A stretch of DNA of 64,000 nt from Oxyruncus cristatus (taxonomy: Eukaryota; Chordata; Aves; Passeriformes; Cotingidae): contig VXAY01006942.1 in the NCBI GenBank assembly GCA_013399855.1, positions 1 through 64,000 of the forward strand, read 5' to 3'. A model generated the notes under the pieces. That model was not told the DNA's origin and ran no database searches. It was given only the letters and a program-made list of their open reading frames with translations. The position numbers and the translations under genes are program-made. Below are positions 22,844 to 35,903 of this stretch, in pieces. Position 1 is the stretch's first letter. Every line of letters starts with the position of its first letter.

Positions 22844-25800
22844 TACATGAATCAATATAAGTTCATGTACAGCAATGTTCAAAACAACTAACTTACCTTG
22901 ATGTCCATCCACACGGTTTCTTTAAAAACAGAAAACCTCTTTTTAAGGTTCAAAACATAAAATTTTGCTGGAACAGATGCCTTATTTCAGCACAGTGCAA
23001 CATTTCTGTAATATTTATAACAATGTTTCAGTTTAACCAAGATGCAACTCATAGTCAATGAATAGAAAAAGTTACCATGACTGTGTTTTTGTCCAGTATC
23101 TGTGGCGTGACTGTGAACCATCCTGATAAATGCTGATTGTTAACAACTCATGGCAGCACAGTACCTTTTACTTTCTGAGTTATTAGTTTAATTTTTAGCT
23201 TTGCTCACAGGAGTTGCCAGTACAAAGTAATGAGGTGAGGCTGTAATAATGGGCTAATATTGTCTTTTTAACGATTCACTTGTTCTTCTGTTTTATTTTT
23301 ATAATCTCGACATTATCCCTTCGGCTTTTAAACTTTGTGAAACACCACCTCTTCTAGTAGTTAAAAGAATCCAGCCCCCCATGAAGAACTTAATGCTTTT
23401 AAGTCAGTTTTTGCTTCTATTTTTCCAGCAGCAGCACATCTGTCTCTGAAAAGTTTTAAGTGTCTTTGTAACTAATATGAGAGGAACCTCAAAAAGATTT
23501 ATTTGCTCTGGCTCAGTCAAATGCTTTGGTTTCTAGAGTTTGTTCAAAACTTCTGGAACTGCAAAAATGGGGAATCTCAGGATGTTTCACTGTGTTTTTG
23601 TCACCTCCCTGTAAACCAGTAGGCAATTTCACAAGAGCCTTCTTTATAGTAAACTGGTATTTCTATTCATGGGTCTACATCTTAACTGTAGACTTAGCTG
23701 CAGACTTACAGTGGCCAACTTAGCTGTAATCATCACAAGACCTGGAAATGAGATGGAGGCCATAACAAGCCATCCTTATCCCACATCTGCTCCTTTGCAA
23801 GAGAAAATTTGGTTATTGTTTTCAGTCTAATCCAAGAACCCAGAATTTCCACTGTGAAATAGTAACAGTGATTCCCCCCACCCCCAAATATCTTGATTTT
23901 TTATGACCAATGTGGGTAGGAATTGAGTCTCTGGTGTTTACTATCCGGATGTTTTCTAGGGATTTAAAAGTACAACTTAGAATATATTTATCTTTCAGTA
24001 GCACTCTTCCCCACTCAAATGACAAAATCATTGGTTTTTGCAAAGAGAAACAACTCAGGTCCCATATGCTGGAGAAGACATATGGAGAAGAATCAGCACA
24101 ATGGTGTCATGACACTGCATCGTGATTTTGTTCATTCAGCTTACAAACAAGGACCATGAACATACCCTGTCTGGTCAGAAGAATGTAATGTTTAAGCATC
24201 AAGACCATCAACATGGCCATAGCTAGGCATGTAGGGAGGGCATATCTATAGCAGGGTCCATAGATTATGAGGATACACTAGGCATTGCTGGTTGGCAATG
24301 GTCCATTCCCATACCCTAGCCTATGCTGTCTGCTCCCCAGCTGACTGATGCCAATTTCACAACTGCAGGGCTGCCCAGCCTCTGTCACCTCAAAGTCAAA
24401 CAAAATTTGTTCACCTTGAAAAGGCATGAAAAATACAGACAGATGTTTAATATCTCAGAGCTGAGCACCAAATCCAGTAACTCCTTAGTCCAGAACAATG
24501 TAATTCTATTAGTCCCTGGGAAATGAAGAAAATAAGAGCTCCTTTTCATGCACCTTTGGTTTTCAAATCCTAATGTCTATGCAAATGCTGTATGTCTCTG
24601 TAGTTATTTTCTAAACAGTATGTTAAAGGAGTCAATAGGTAGTCAAGAGTATCTAAAGATTTCTAAAGGTGGATAGACACTGACCAATGCCAGAGAAACT
24701 TGGGCAGCTTAACACCACACAAGGAAAGTGGTTTTTTTTCTAAATAATACTCATATTAAGGAGCACTGCACTTACTATGAAAAGTCTGAGTTATTTATAT
24801 CCTCTGGTTTTACCTGTAGAGAAATCTGCCCCCTTAATTCCCATATCCAGCAATTGTACTGGCTAGTTTCACACTTGGCTGCCAATGATACATCTTAGGG
24901 TTATAATGAAATTGAAGTTACCTGGGAAAGAGAAGGTGACTTAGACCATCTGGATATCTGAGGTGAAACACCATGGTGGACATTGGCAAAACAAAATAAC
25001 AGGAAGTGAAGAAAACCAAAATCTCTCACAAGAACACCTACATTTATATTTATTTAAATCTAACAGATTTCACATGTCCTTCCCGGTATATGGACTGATT
25101 TTCACAAGGTCCAAGTGCATACGCCTCCACTGTGATTTCCATCAAACAGAAACGCAAATGCTAACAGTTGTTTTATAATCCCTAATGCCTATTTTGTGAG
25201 AGCTCTAAAACACAGTGCTATTCAGGTTGTGTCTACTCTCATTTACATCAACGTTAGGTATATTGGCATGCATACATGCATTAAAAAACAAACAAATTGA
25301 AACAAATCAGGGGTTTGGTCTGTTAGTGACAATACTTCCTGATGATAAGCATTTTCCCTTTACCCATTTCCAAGGCAGATCTTGAATTGGTGTGCCAATA
25401 TGCATTCCCCAGCCTGCTGAGATCTGAAGTTGGATCCAGAACAGACTTCAAATACTTTGGGTCACACGTAGCTCACTGCAAAAAAACTTAACACAAACAA
25501 AGGATACAGATAAACCAAAATCTTTCAATACAGTGCAAGTACCTCTAATCCTGGAGTACTTTTTTCCTAACACTAAGTAACTGGAGTTCTTAAAAGAGCT
25601 CAGCACATATATCACATATAGCAAATGAGGTAATCTTCTTAGAAGAGGTTTATTTTTGTCATTAATAGGAATATCAACAGAATGTCTTTTATCACCAGGT
25701 GAGTCAGCAGCAAGGAGGTGTGTCATCACAGGAACTTAAGGGTATCTCATTGTTTGGCTTCATTATCTAGTAATTTTTGCTAAGAGGAATTGAAAAAAAA

Positions 25801-28382
25801 AAAGTCTTCTCAGAGGGCAGAAAAACCCCATAACATCCCAGGATGATGAAGAAAAGAAAGTACGTCTTATGTCATTGAAGCAAGACAGCCAGCAAAGCTC
25901 ATACTGTGAAATGACACAGAGGGATTTCTCCGTGAGAAAACCCATGTTGCCAGCTACTTAAAGTGATTAACTCTGTCTCACAGGAAGAAGGGATAACACA
26001 TGTCCTCTTTAAACCAACAAGGTTATTTTAAGTATATCAGATCCTCTTCCTGTTTACCTCCAGGGTAGCAACAGCAGTCACATAAGACAGCTACAACCCT
26101 TATTATGCTGGACTTTTCTATTCCTCCAAATAGTAAGAAACTTTCCAGAATTTACTAAAAGCTTTGTGTTTGTATCATGAATAGCAGCTCTAAGTTGATG
26201 AAAAGGGAAGTATTTCTCTGCTTCTTTTACCATATTTGGACACCCCTTGAAATCCGTGGGTTTTCACTTCTGTTGTGAAATTTCAAAAGTCTTTTGTCAG
26301 GAAGGCTCATATGCCTGCCCTGGCTTCATTGAAGTCAGCATAGCTCATCTGAACAGAACTCATTCCCGGACCTAAAAACATAATTCAAGACCTGTGGTTC
26401 AATTTCCATTTGGCACTGGCCAAATGTGGTGACAAGACTAGTCTATGGTTTCAGATCTTATTTCCTTTGTTGCCCTAAAATCACTCAAAGAATTGTCTTC
26501 ACAGTTTTCATAACAGCAGACTTCATTTCAGAAATTTTCAATTCAGAAGAGAGGAGAAGGAAAATAGTACGGTCCAAAAGCTGAAGCTGAAGTTAAACAG
26601 ATTAAGACTAGAAATATCCACAAACATTTAACAAAAAAAGCTTATCACAACAAATCCTTCACCATTTTCTGTCTTTGAACATGGCTTAGATCTCTTTCTA
26701 AGAAACATACAATCATTCCTGAGCTTCCAAACTGTGATGCAGTTCACACCAGTGTGCAAGCCATGGCAAAGCAAGGAGCTGCCATCACTGACGGTAGTGC
26801 TCAGTATTGCCATTAGGTATGGGAGGTGTTAAAAGACAAGTACATGGACACACACACAGGGGAAAATTTAGTTTGCCTTCCCTCAGGAGACAATGTTACC
26901 CACTGGGCTAAGGTGATTCATGCAGCTCAAAAAGATTTACCAAGTATGGAACCTAAAATGTACACTCTAAACCATTTTGGGAAAGTCTTTCAGCAGGATA
27001 TTCAGTAGGTCTTACTCAGTCACGAGTCAGAAGTAACTCCCATGGAGGGGTATGCTAAATTTGCTCAATACAAATGACTAAGATAATAAACTCATAGGTC
27101 TCTCTTCAGATCCCACTACCATTAAAGGCAAATTACTGCACACCATACAATTAAAATTTATCTTCTTTTTGGGAGTGATGGATGACTCCTGGAGTGGAGG
27201 TTTGGACATTACACCACACTATGGAGAGTGGCAATGAGGCATCTGAAATCTATTTACCTATTTGAGCTTTATTTTGACCTTCAAAATTTGACAAGGGAGG
27301 GGCTGTGAGACTCTATGACCAATTCTACTCTACCCAGTTGCCACCACGAAAAAAAAATTCTCTATTTCTAACTTTTTTTCTTGACTAGAGGTTGTAATGG
27401 CAAGTGGCTTAACATTTCATTAATCCTTCTAACTAAAAAAATATCTGAGCATATATCAAGATCTGGATTTCAGTGTCAAGCCAAAACCTTTGCTCTGGCT
27501 GCCATGACCTCAATGCTATCAGGATCAAAAGGTGCTGAACTTTTCTCTCTTAAAATATTCTAAAAGTAGGTGGAATGTCTGTTTTAGAGAAGAAAAAAAA
27601 AGCCCTCAGAATGGAGCACCTCTTTTTTAAAAAAAATAAAAATTATCTATTTCTCTTTGCTAGCTCTTTAGATATTTATCATAAATACTAACTTGAGGTT
27701 ATAAGAGTATTCAGAGAAGTCTCTCATATAAGTATTTGTGCAGCATTTCATTCAGTTTACTTTGGAGCTGTTATTTTGAAACTGAGAACCCAAAGATAAT
27801 CCAAAGTTATAATTTCGGTATTTAAGTCCATATATCTATGTGCTGCTTTCTAAAAGTAGTAATTAGCATGCTTTTTATGTAACTGTATGTACAAATACAT
27901 TTTAATACATTTATTTCTCATGATCTCTTGTATTGTCTATAAAAGAATAAATAAATAAAATTTCCTCATATTTTCCCCAAACAAAAAGGAAAGGAAACTT
28001 TAGTCTGGATGAAGCAGATGAATATTTTGAGTCTCAAACAATTTTTTTTGTTTTGCTTAAAGTTCAATGCCTAAAATTAAGTATTTTAAGGAGACCATTT
28101 TGCTTTTACTAGAAAAATATTATAAATTATCTTTCCAAATTATATATTCCTGGAAAAAAACATTATACTTCTCTCTCTTACAGGAAGCGCTCACTGAAAT
28201 TCTCCTTTTCTCACCAAAATGCAGTGTGTATTTATTTCTTTGACAGTGACATACAAAGTGCTGAACTACTAATCACAGAAGCAGATGAAACATTCAAAAT
28301 CTCTGAACATGAAGGAAGCAGAGGGGCAGGCACTGATCTCTTCTCTCAGGTGATCAGCAACAGCGTCCAAGGAAACAGCATG
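22844..28382. other. Intergenic, no gene recognised
   Basis: AT-rich unique sequence. An inverted repeat at 22844-22869 resembles the one at 17956-17985. There are short A/T runs (for example 27592-27602 and 27940-27958) but no recognisable interspersed repeat. Open frames stay below 95 codons and lack motifs. Confidence 0.5.
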
Positions 28383-28604
28383 AAGCTGTGTCAGATGAGA
28401 TTTAGGTTGAATACTAGGAAAAGGTTCCTCACCCATATTATGCTTGGGCACTGAAACAGGCTCCCCAGGGAAGTGGTCTCAGCACCAAGGCTGATGGAGT
28501 TCAAGAAGTGTTTGGGTTGTCTTGTGCAGGGCCAGGAGCTGGACTTGATGATTGTTATGAGTCCCTTCCAAATTAGGATATTATATGATCCTATGACTCT
28601 ATGA
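28383..28604 (+). mobile_element. CR1 LINE 3' untranslated fragment
   Basis: About 220 bp match the CR1 tail: 'GAGATTTAGGTTGAATACTAGGAAAAGGTTC' type block near 28397, 'AACAGGCTCCCCAGGGAAGTGG' near 28455, 'GGAGCTGGACTTGATGATTG' near 28532, and the ending ATGATCCTATGACTCTATGAA. It is 5'-truncated and non-coding. Confidence 0.85.
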
Positions 28605-31600
28605 ACATGAAGGGATAAATATTGCAATACGAAAAGTTGTTGTTCCTTCTTTCATAGTTTTGCTGTTGGAACAAGATTATTGTATACGTACACCTTGGCT
28701 AGGAAATGGAAGTTGGCTCTTTTCAGATATTAGAAATCCTTTCCATAAAACTTTGGACTAGGCCCCAAAAGAATCCAAAATGGGAATGCTTCTCACTAAG
28801 TACCCCTCGTGGATGTCCCAAGTATCAGCACAGGCTGAATATACAAATAATCTTCACTGACCAAGTACCACTCTCTAACGTAGGAGAAGAGCAAATACTC
28901 CCATTCAGAGGAATTTTACTCCATAAAATATTGGAAAAATGAGATGCCTTAACAAGACAGTATGTTGTACCAGGGAACTGGGATGCCCTGAGAAACATGT
29001 GCAGGTGACAGCACGCAGTCACCACAGGAAGTCATGGATGCCTGAGGAGGAGGGCTTGGAGGATATGCAGAGGCTTCAGCTCTGGCCTTTTGTCGAAGAA
29101 ACACTCTCACACATGTTTGAATACTACATTGTTTCAGCAGAAAGGGAAAGGCTTTCAAGTTGCACAATTATGCTATTGTAATCACATGGCACAGGCCAAA
29201 TTAGACAGAGCAGCTCTGTTTTCCTGAACCCAGTTTTATAAGCTACATTCTAGCAGCACTCCATTACACTGCTATGCAGAAGTGTCTGGCATTGTTTCCA
29301 TCACAAACAAATCTTTACGTCCTAAATTCACACTGGACAGAAACTTGGCTTCCAAGGCCTAAACCTAAGAATTACATTTGTTTGTTTAAACAAATTTGAG
29401 GGAAAATATACGCGGCCATCTTTGAGTTATATGATGACAAGATGATTTAGATTTACCATAAAAGATATAATTCTTTTTCTCTCCTCACACCAAACGATGA
29501 TCCTTTCTTATAGTTGGACAGTTCCTGGCTAGAACTTATCAAGAAAAGCTAATCCTCAGCTGTATTGATTCGGGCAGCATATGCTGAACACCTAACAGGA
29601 TGTGGTTCATCCTTTGGAAAAGTGAAGACAAAGGACTATCTCCCACGTTTATAAGACTGCACTTTCATTTCTCTGATGCTTCTCTGTGTAAAGCTAAATT
29701 GGAATTGATGTATTTTCACTGTATTGTATACTACTGGAATGATTTTGTCTTCCCTCATAGTGCCTATTTACAAACTGCTACTGTAATAAGCCATCCTTGA
29801 AAGGAAAAATCCTAAGATAAAATTGAAATATATAAGGAATACAAGCAAAACTGCATTTTTCACTTTTTCACATCAAATTATTACTTATGCTTACATAAAG
29901 AAAATTATGATGGCATTCTGCACCCAACATCAAAAAAATCAGACTTTAAGTCCTTGAACTGATATGTACAATGTTTTACTTATCTCATTGTAGAATAAGT
30001 GAAAAAAATGCTTTATATATCACTTAAATAATCAAATTATCCCTCAGAGCAAATATTGTAGTCTAAATGTATTCATCATTTTCTATGTGTAATACAGAAT
30101 TTGTGTCATTTGGAGTTATCTACACGAAATCATACATTAATCGAATCCCACTAATAAGTGGCAGTGAAGTATCACAGAGGAATAGAGAAGTTTGAGAAAA
30201 TTATAAACTATTAGTAAAGCCTCCTCTGAAACAAGAGACAAAAACAACCTTAGTAAATGTTTCATTATCATTCCAGCTTTGTTACTTATTTTATCTTCAA
30301 GCACATTTCATTCAGTTGTGAACTAGATTCCACAAGGCTGAATCAAAGATGAGAACAAACAGGTCCTTCATATAATGCACAAATACATATTCTCAGAGCA
30401 ACACACTGGATGATGTTATGTATGGCTGCCTTTGAAGGTATTTTAGACATTCTCCTTTTGAAAGTCTAAATCCCACTGGTACCATTAAAAGCCACCAAGT
30501 CAGAAGACAATTGAAGCATATCAAAAAATTTAAAATTTATAAAACATAAAGCTTCACATAAAAAGCTGGAGCTCTTCTGCTTTACTGAAATCAAGTCTGT
30601 AGTATGCAGGTACAAGCAGGATGGCCATGCAGTTCTTGATAAAACTGGTTCTTGACTGAGCACCTCACTTAGGAATAGTCTTACAAACCACTCTGTAACT
30701 CAGCCAGACCTACCAGCTAATTGCCTTTTCCAAATTATTTTTAAAGATCTAATTTCCAGTAGTGAATTTTTGTTCTTGGCAGACAGAGGAACTCAGAAAT
30801 ACAGATTAAACAAACCATTATATACACAGTCACCTGCTAAGCTATGGTATACCATTAACAGAGAGTCAAGTCTCAACAAATTATTTTGTTTGCTCATTGT
30901 TATGTTTAAGCAAGTGCTTGCCATGTAAAATAAAGCAATTCCAAGCAGTTTCCATTACGGAGCAGTCTGTTCTTAACGTCATCACTCACTACAACAGTGG
31001 CCAGAAGTGGATTTTCCATCCTGACTAGATTGTAGTTTACTTTGACATAGTAATTATCTATTATTCCCATGTATACTGTTTGTTTATAGGTTCAGTACCA
31101 CATGCTTCTTTCTAAACAGAAGTAGTGGTATTTGCTGAAGACAAACCAAACACTGAGTTAGCATGAACAAATATACTGGTAGTCACTGAAACTCCTTCAA
31201 GCCAGAAAGACCTTCAAGCCAGATATGCAATTGCTCTTGGATAGAGGAGGGAAATTAAGAAGCTGCATGGTGAGCTAAAAAGCTGATGCCAGCCAAGAAA
31301 GAAAGGACTTTGCAAGATGTTTGCAAAAGTTTATCCAACTTTTCCAAGTCACTAAGGATCCCCCGGATCTCCCAGAAGCATCTGTCTAAATTCATTGAGT
31401 CCTCCACACTTCTCTGACTTTGGGATTCATACCCACACTCTTTCTCTTAAAAGGGAAGCACCTGTACATTTCACTGGCTTGCTGTGCAAAAGCAACCTAT
31501 AGTCAACTTCTTCCCAGTGCTACAACCCTTAAAAAGTACCAAGTATTGTGCTTACTCATCAGCTCAAAACATTTAGTCTCATTCTTCCTTGGGACTTTTT

Positions 31601-34600
31601 CATATTCCACTAATTTTTCTGGCTGGCTTCCACTAAGAAATCTTACATCTCTTCTCTTCAAAACCAGTCTTTAGTCGGTTTCTCTGAACTTCCACCACTA
31701 ACAACCATCACTTTCAGAAGTTGTCTTTCTCCCCTAGTCTCCATTTCCTATTTGGTTCTGTAACCCTCAAAAAATTAGACAGGGCAGGCAATTGATTTTT
31801 ATCTTCATCAAAAACTTCTCTTATTATCCATAGCGATACCTGACTCATTACTGCATGCACTGCTTGTTGCTTCTTCCTAAAAAGGGAAGCCAAAATTGAT
31901 ACAGCTGACATTCAGCTCTCCCCAAAAAAAGCCAGTTTTGCTTTGTGGGATGAAGTAAATACGTACACTAAATCTTTCATCACTAGCTAAAATAAGTCAT
32001 TACAATTTCCTACTGAAGGGAAATGAGGAAGGTGATCTCTATATGCAAGCATGACAAAGTAACACCTGGAGTTTTGACATGATCAGCCCCTAATATTTGT
32101 GAGAAAACAAAGGGCAGAACACAAGGCAGTTTCCAAGCAGACTGAAACTAGCTTGGAGCAGCTCCCATCGATCTGCCCCCATGTTTCTGTTGGTGCCACA
32201 TGTTAAAAAAGTAGTTTTTAAATTAAATTTGAAACAGTGAAAGGATATCTTAATAAGAAGCGTGTGTGTGCACACTCACAGACACACACAGACATTTTCT
32301 CAACACAAACTGGCACCTGGAGATTAGTTTCAATATTCAGTATCTCAGTTCTCTGCAAACATTTAGAGGGAAACAGAATGCATGAAGTCCTGGAATTCAG
32401 TAAAATCTATGGAAAAACTCCCACTGAACTTCAGCTATTATCATTCTTCCACTCAACCTCAAGTCAATGTGCCTTTTTGTTTATTTTCTTGTTCCAACAC
32501 TTCCCTGTAATGATATTAACACAGAAGAAATAACTGCTTGTCAGCAGAAATCTACAGAAATTGGCCGGTTCTGTTTCAAGGTATTTATGCAAGCTTCTTC
32601 TTTGGTTTGATTAAAAGAGATTCTCACTTCAGCATTTGAACCCAGATCAAGAAAAAAAAATTCAAATTCTGTCCACAGAACATTCATGTACAGCATCTGA
32701 ATTGGAATGAGGTCACTCTGCCTTCATTTTCATGCCTTGAGGTTTGTTATTAGTTTTAGAACCAGAAATCTGCAGCAAAGCTGAGCTCCTTTCACCTAGC
32801 TTCAGGACCAAATTTTCTAACCTCAGGAACTACCTACATTGGCATGAATACATGCCAATATCTATCACACAGTAGTATCTGAAATAGAACATTTATTTCC
32901 GGTTAAGGAAATATGATAACATAATGTCATCACCTCTGGAAAGCATTGACTTTTACATGATGACCACACAGTCCATTTTTGAACCAACTTGTCTCAAATT
33001 CATTACACAAACCAGAGATCGGTGGCTTGGGGTTTTTTTCTGTTGTGTTCTAAAAAACTGGAATCATAACAGCTTGATACCGTGTGAGATTGGACAACAG
33101 AAGCTCTGAAAAGTTCCTCTTAACCATGCAGCTGTAGCCCAGAATAAGAGTGAGTAGTATTTACAGTAATTTTATTTGTGGATTTCTGAAAATCAGTGGT
33201 CATTTAATTTCCATTGCTACTGTAAAAGAGCCCATGTGTCCGTCTAAAAAACACTTTGTGTTAAAACCAGTGAAACTCTGATGCTCTGAACTCTGTGAGG
33301 GCCCAGAACACAGCTGGTACGGCCAGTTTATCTCTGCTGTCTATATATACTGAAGACGATGCCAAAGATCTCCCAGAAACACTGAAGTAATCACCAATAC
33401 AGTTTTTGCTAATTACTTTTTATTCTTATTTCCTTGTCACTCTCAATATCTACTTATTTCTGTTCTCTGTAAAGGTGTTTGCCTCTGATTTGTCTTCCTC
33501 CAGCACTAATCAAATACAGCATTGTGACATGATTTGTCAATTCATGTGCAAATAATGTTCAAAGGCTGTTATGTTGCAGTGTCATCTTAAGACATCTCAA
33601 ACAAGAGCTCCGGCAGTGTCATCACAGCTAGCAGTTATGCGAAGGTCATATCCATCCATTTGAATGGAAAATACACAGCATTGATACATTTATGCATTCA
33701 GACATATTTGAAGGGCAGGTAAGTCTGGCAACCTGGAGAAGACTGTTGCTGATTTGGGCATGTGGGATCTGGTTAGTGAGTGTTCCTGTAGACCTGTAAC
33801 TACACACATAACCCCATTCTGTTTGACTTTTCCCCCCTTCATTCTATTTTCCAAATCAAATTTTAAAGGGTTGGATCTGACCTTCTCACCCTGAGAAACA
33901 GTGAAAGAGCTCAAGCAGGAATACCTGGCCAGTCACACTATTAAAACAAAAACAATTACTGCCTTATTTAACAAAACAAGCCACAATCTCAAAATGGTAG
34001 AGGCCGCCTATTTTGTTAAAGTCTTAATAGCATATTTTGTGGTTCCCTGAGGAATAATTCTCCTTATTCAGAGAAGCACTTATTAACCTTCATAATTTAT
34101 TTGTGGCTTCACTAAACACGCACATACTGTACTGCATGGCTATTAATCCTGGGAATGAACTTATTAATGATGGGTTCAATATAGCTCAGATAACCACCCA
34201 GATTTCTGGATACCTTTCTGAGTATGTATAAACTATTTGAGACTGACTAGTACACTTTTTTCAAAGTCTCTGTTACATGACACACTGTTTCTAGTCAGCC
34301 CCTCCAGAAATTTCCTCCCGTCATGTCAGGTGAAGTTGTTACCTCAATCATATCACAACTTGCTTATTGGGCTTTCTGGGATAAAACCTCAGCTCTTAGC
34401 CAGAAGGTCCTAGAGTAATGCAGCCTGGTGTTGTAGTCCTAGACTTTGCCGTCAAACATACATGCTGCCTCTCTCCCATAACACTTATTTCAGTGGTCTT
34501 CCTCTGAGTGAGATAATAATAGTGGGACTTCAGAAATTACCCTATCTGACTTCTATGAATTTTGCACATAGCAAGTCTATGCTAAACCTCATATAGCTTT

Positions 34601-34980
34601 TTTACTTCTAGTTTTTTTTTTTTTTTCCCTAACAGCCTACTTACCCAGGCCTTTTTTGATGTCTTGCATTTTTATACTGGGTCTTATGTGTGTTTCTCCT
34701 GTTCCTATCACAATAGGACTCTGAACCTGCTTAGGACTCTAAACACAGACATTATTAAAAATATTGATTTATCCACAAATTGGTTTTTAAATTTCCCAGA
34801 AATATAGTCTTGCTACTAAAGAGAAACAACACCCAAATACTAGGAAGCCAGTCTCTCTACTAATGCCCACTGTAGTCTGTCCTTTGAATACTTCTTATGT
34901 TTTTGACTTCTGCTGCAGCTTTCAGCTAGTTATTACAACTGAATAAGAACTCCTCCTTAACATATTCCATCATTTTGATA
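28605..34980. other. Intergenic, no gene recognised
   Basis: AT-rich unique sequence. Notable small features are an AT-rich palindrome near 29378-29391 (TTTGTTTAAACAAA), a perfect 9-bp hairpin at 32838-32859 (ATTGGCATG, loop AATA, CATGCCAAT), a mixed CA/TG stretch at 32262-32292 and a T-run near 34612-34626. The stretch 33440-33600 looks non-repetitive and balanced in composition, as a conserved non-coding element might, but I cannot test conservation. No coding signal was found. Confidence 0.5.
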
Positions 34981-35043
34981 AAATGAAGAAACCCTGTACT
35001 AATAATGTTAACTCACAGAATTTACTAGCACTGGGATATTCCT

Positions 35044-35343
35044 GTGGGGCCTGCAGAGGGAACAGCCATACCATGGCTACGTGAGCAATTACTGATTGAA
35101 CCAGAACTAGCTTTAGAGAAGGCTGTAGCTATTTCTAGCCAAACTGTGGCTGCAGTAGCAGAGGCTAAAATAATTGCTCAAGAGGCTATAGACCATGTCC
35201 AAGCAGTTAATTCATTAAGAGGCATAAACTGGTATAAATGTGGCCGGCAGAATTGTGGTAAATGGAGCACATTTGATACATCTAGAAAGCACTATGCCAT
35301 CTTAACACCCTCTGATACTTCAAAGTCAGGCTTTGATTGTTAA
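35044..35343 (+). other. Unidentified 99-codon open frame, possible retroelement or gene relic
   Basis: The frame runs from a GTG at 35044 (no ATG; the frame is open from after a TAG at 35026) to a TAA at 35341. The predicted peptide has an Ala/Glu/Val-rich, probably helical half (LALEKAVAISSQTVAAVAEA... at about residues 21-60), followed by a Cys/Trp-containing segment (NWYKCGRQNCGKWSTFD, about 61-78) and an end TSKSGFDC. The codon pattern looks more protein-like than neighbouring frames. I cannot assign a family. The two cysteines do not form a CCHC knuckle. The frame is followed by about 550 bp without an open frame, then a CR1 insertion. It could be a degraded endogenous retrovirus or other mobile-element coding piece, an exon relic, or chance. 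Confidence 0.35.
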
Positions 35344-35903
35344 TCTCTACTGTGTATTGTCAACTCTACTCTGAAATAAAATCATGGACTGCTGACAACT
35401 ACTGTATCAAATTATGAGTATGATAACGGTGAGATAAAATAACCACAAACCTGTGCCTACTGTTACCACAATCAGAGACTCTTGAAGACATTGGACATTC
35501 AACTTATATTAAAACAAAATCAAAAATTAAGTGAGCAAACAAAAACACACTGAAACACCTGGGCTTCAAACCTATGCTAATTAAAGAGACAACTTTGAAA
35601 ACATGGCCAGCTGTAACCTACGTAACAAGCCTGACTAAATCTGCAGATGGGCTGAAGTAGCAGTGCTGAAAGAGGTGAACTACCCTGTGTATGTCAACAG
35701 AGAGTTAACTAGTAGAACAAGAACTTCACAGGACCTCATCACCACCACTATCTATAATAGTGTAATCTATATATCAACTACTAGCGTAGCTCTTGGGATG
35801 GAACGAGGAAGGAGATAAGGAGGTCTTGTTACTGTCATCTTTCTCTGGTTGGATGTATTAGGGAGAGATGAGCAGAACTTTCTGACTGCCTCTGGGAAGA
35901 GAA
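35344..35903. other. Spacer between the open frame and the CR1, nothing certain
   Basis: Contains short broken frames, for example a plus-strand stretch near 35690-35800 reading like a protein but interrupted by stops. It may continue whatever the 35044 frame belongs to. No motif was recognised. Confidence 0.35.

Noticed and set aside
35251..35290. Cys pair in the 35044 frame considered as a retroviral zinc knuckle
   Set aside because: The spacing does not fit the CX2CX4HX4C pattern.
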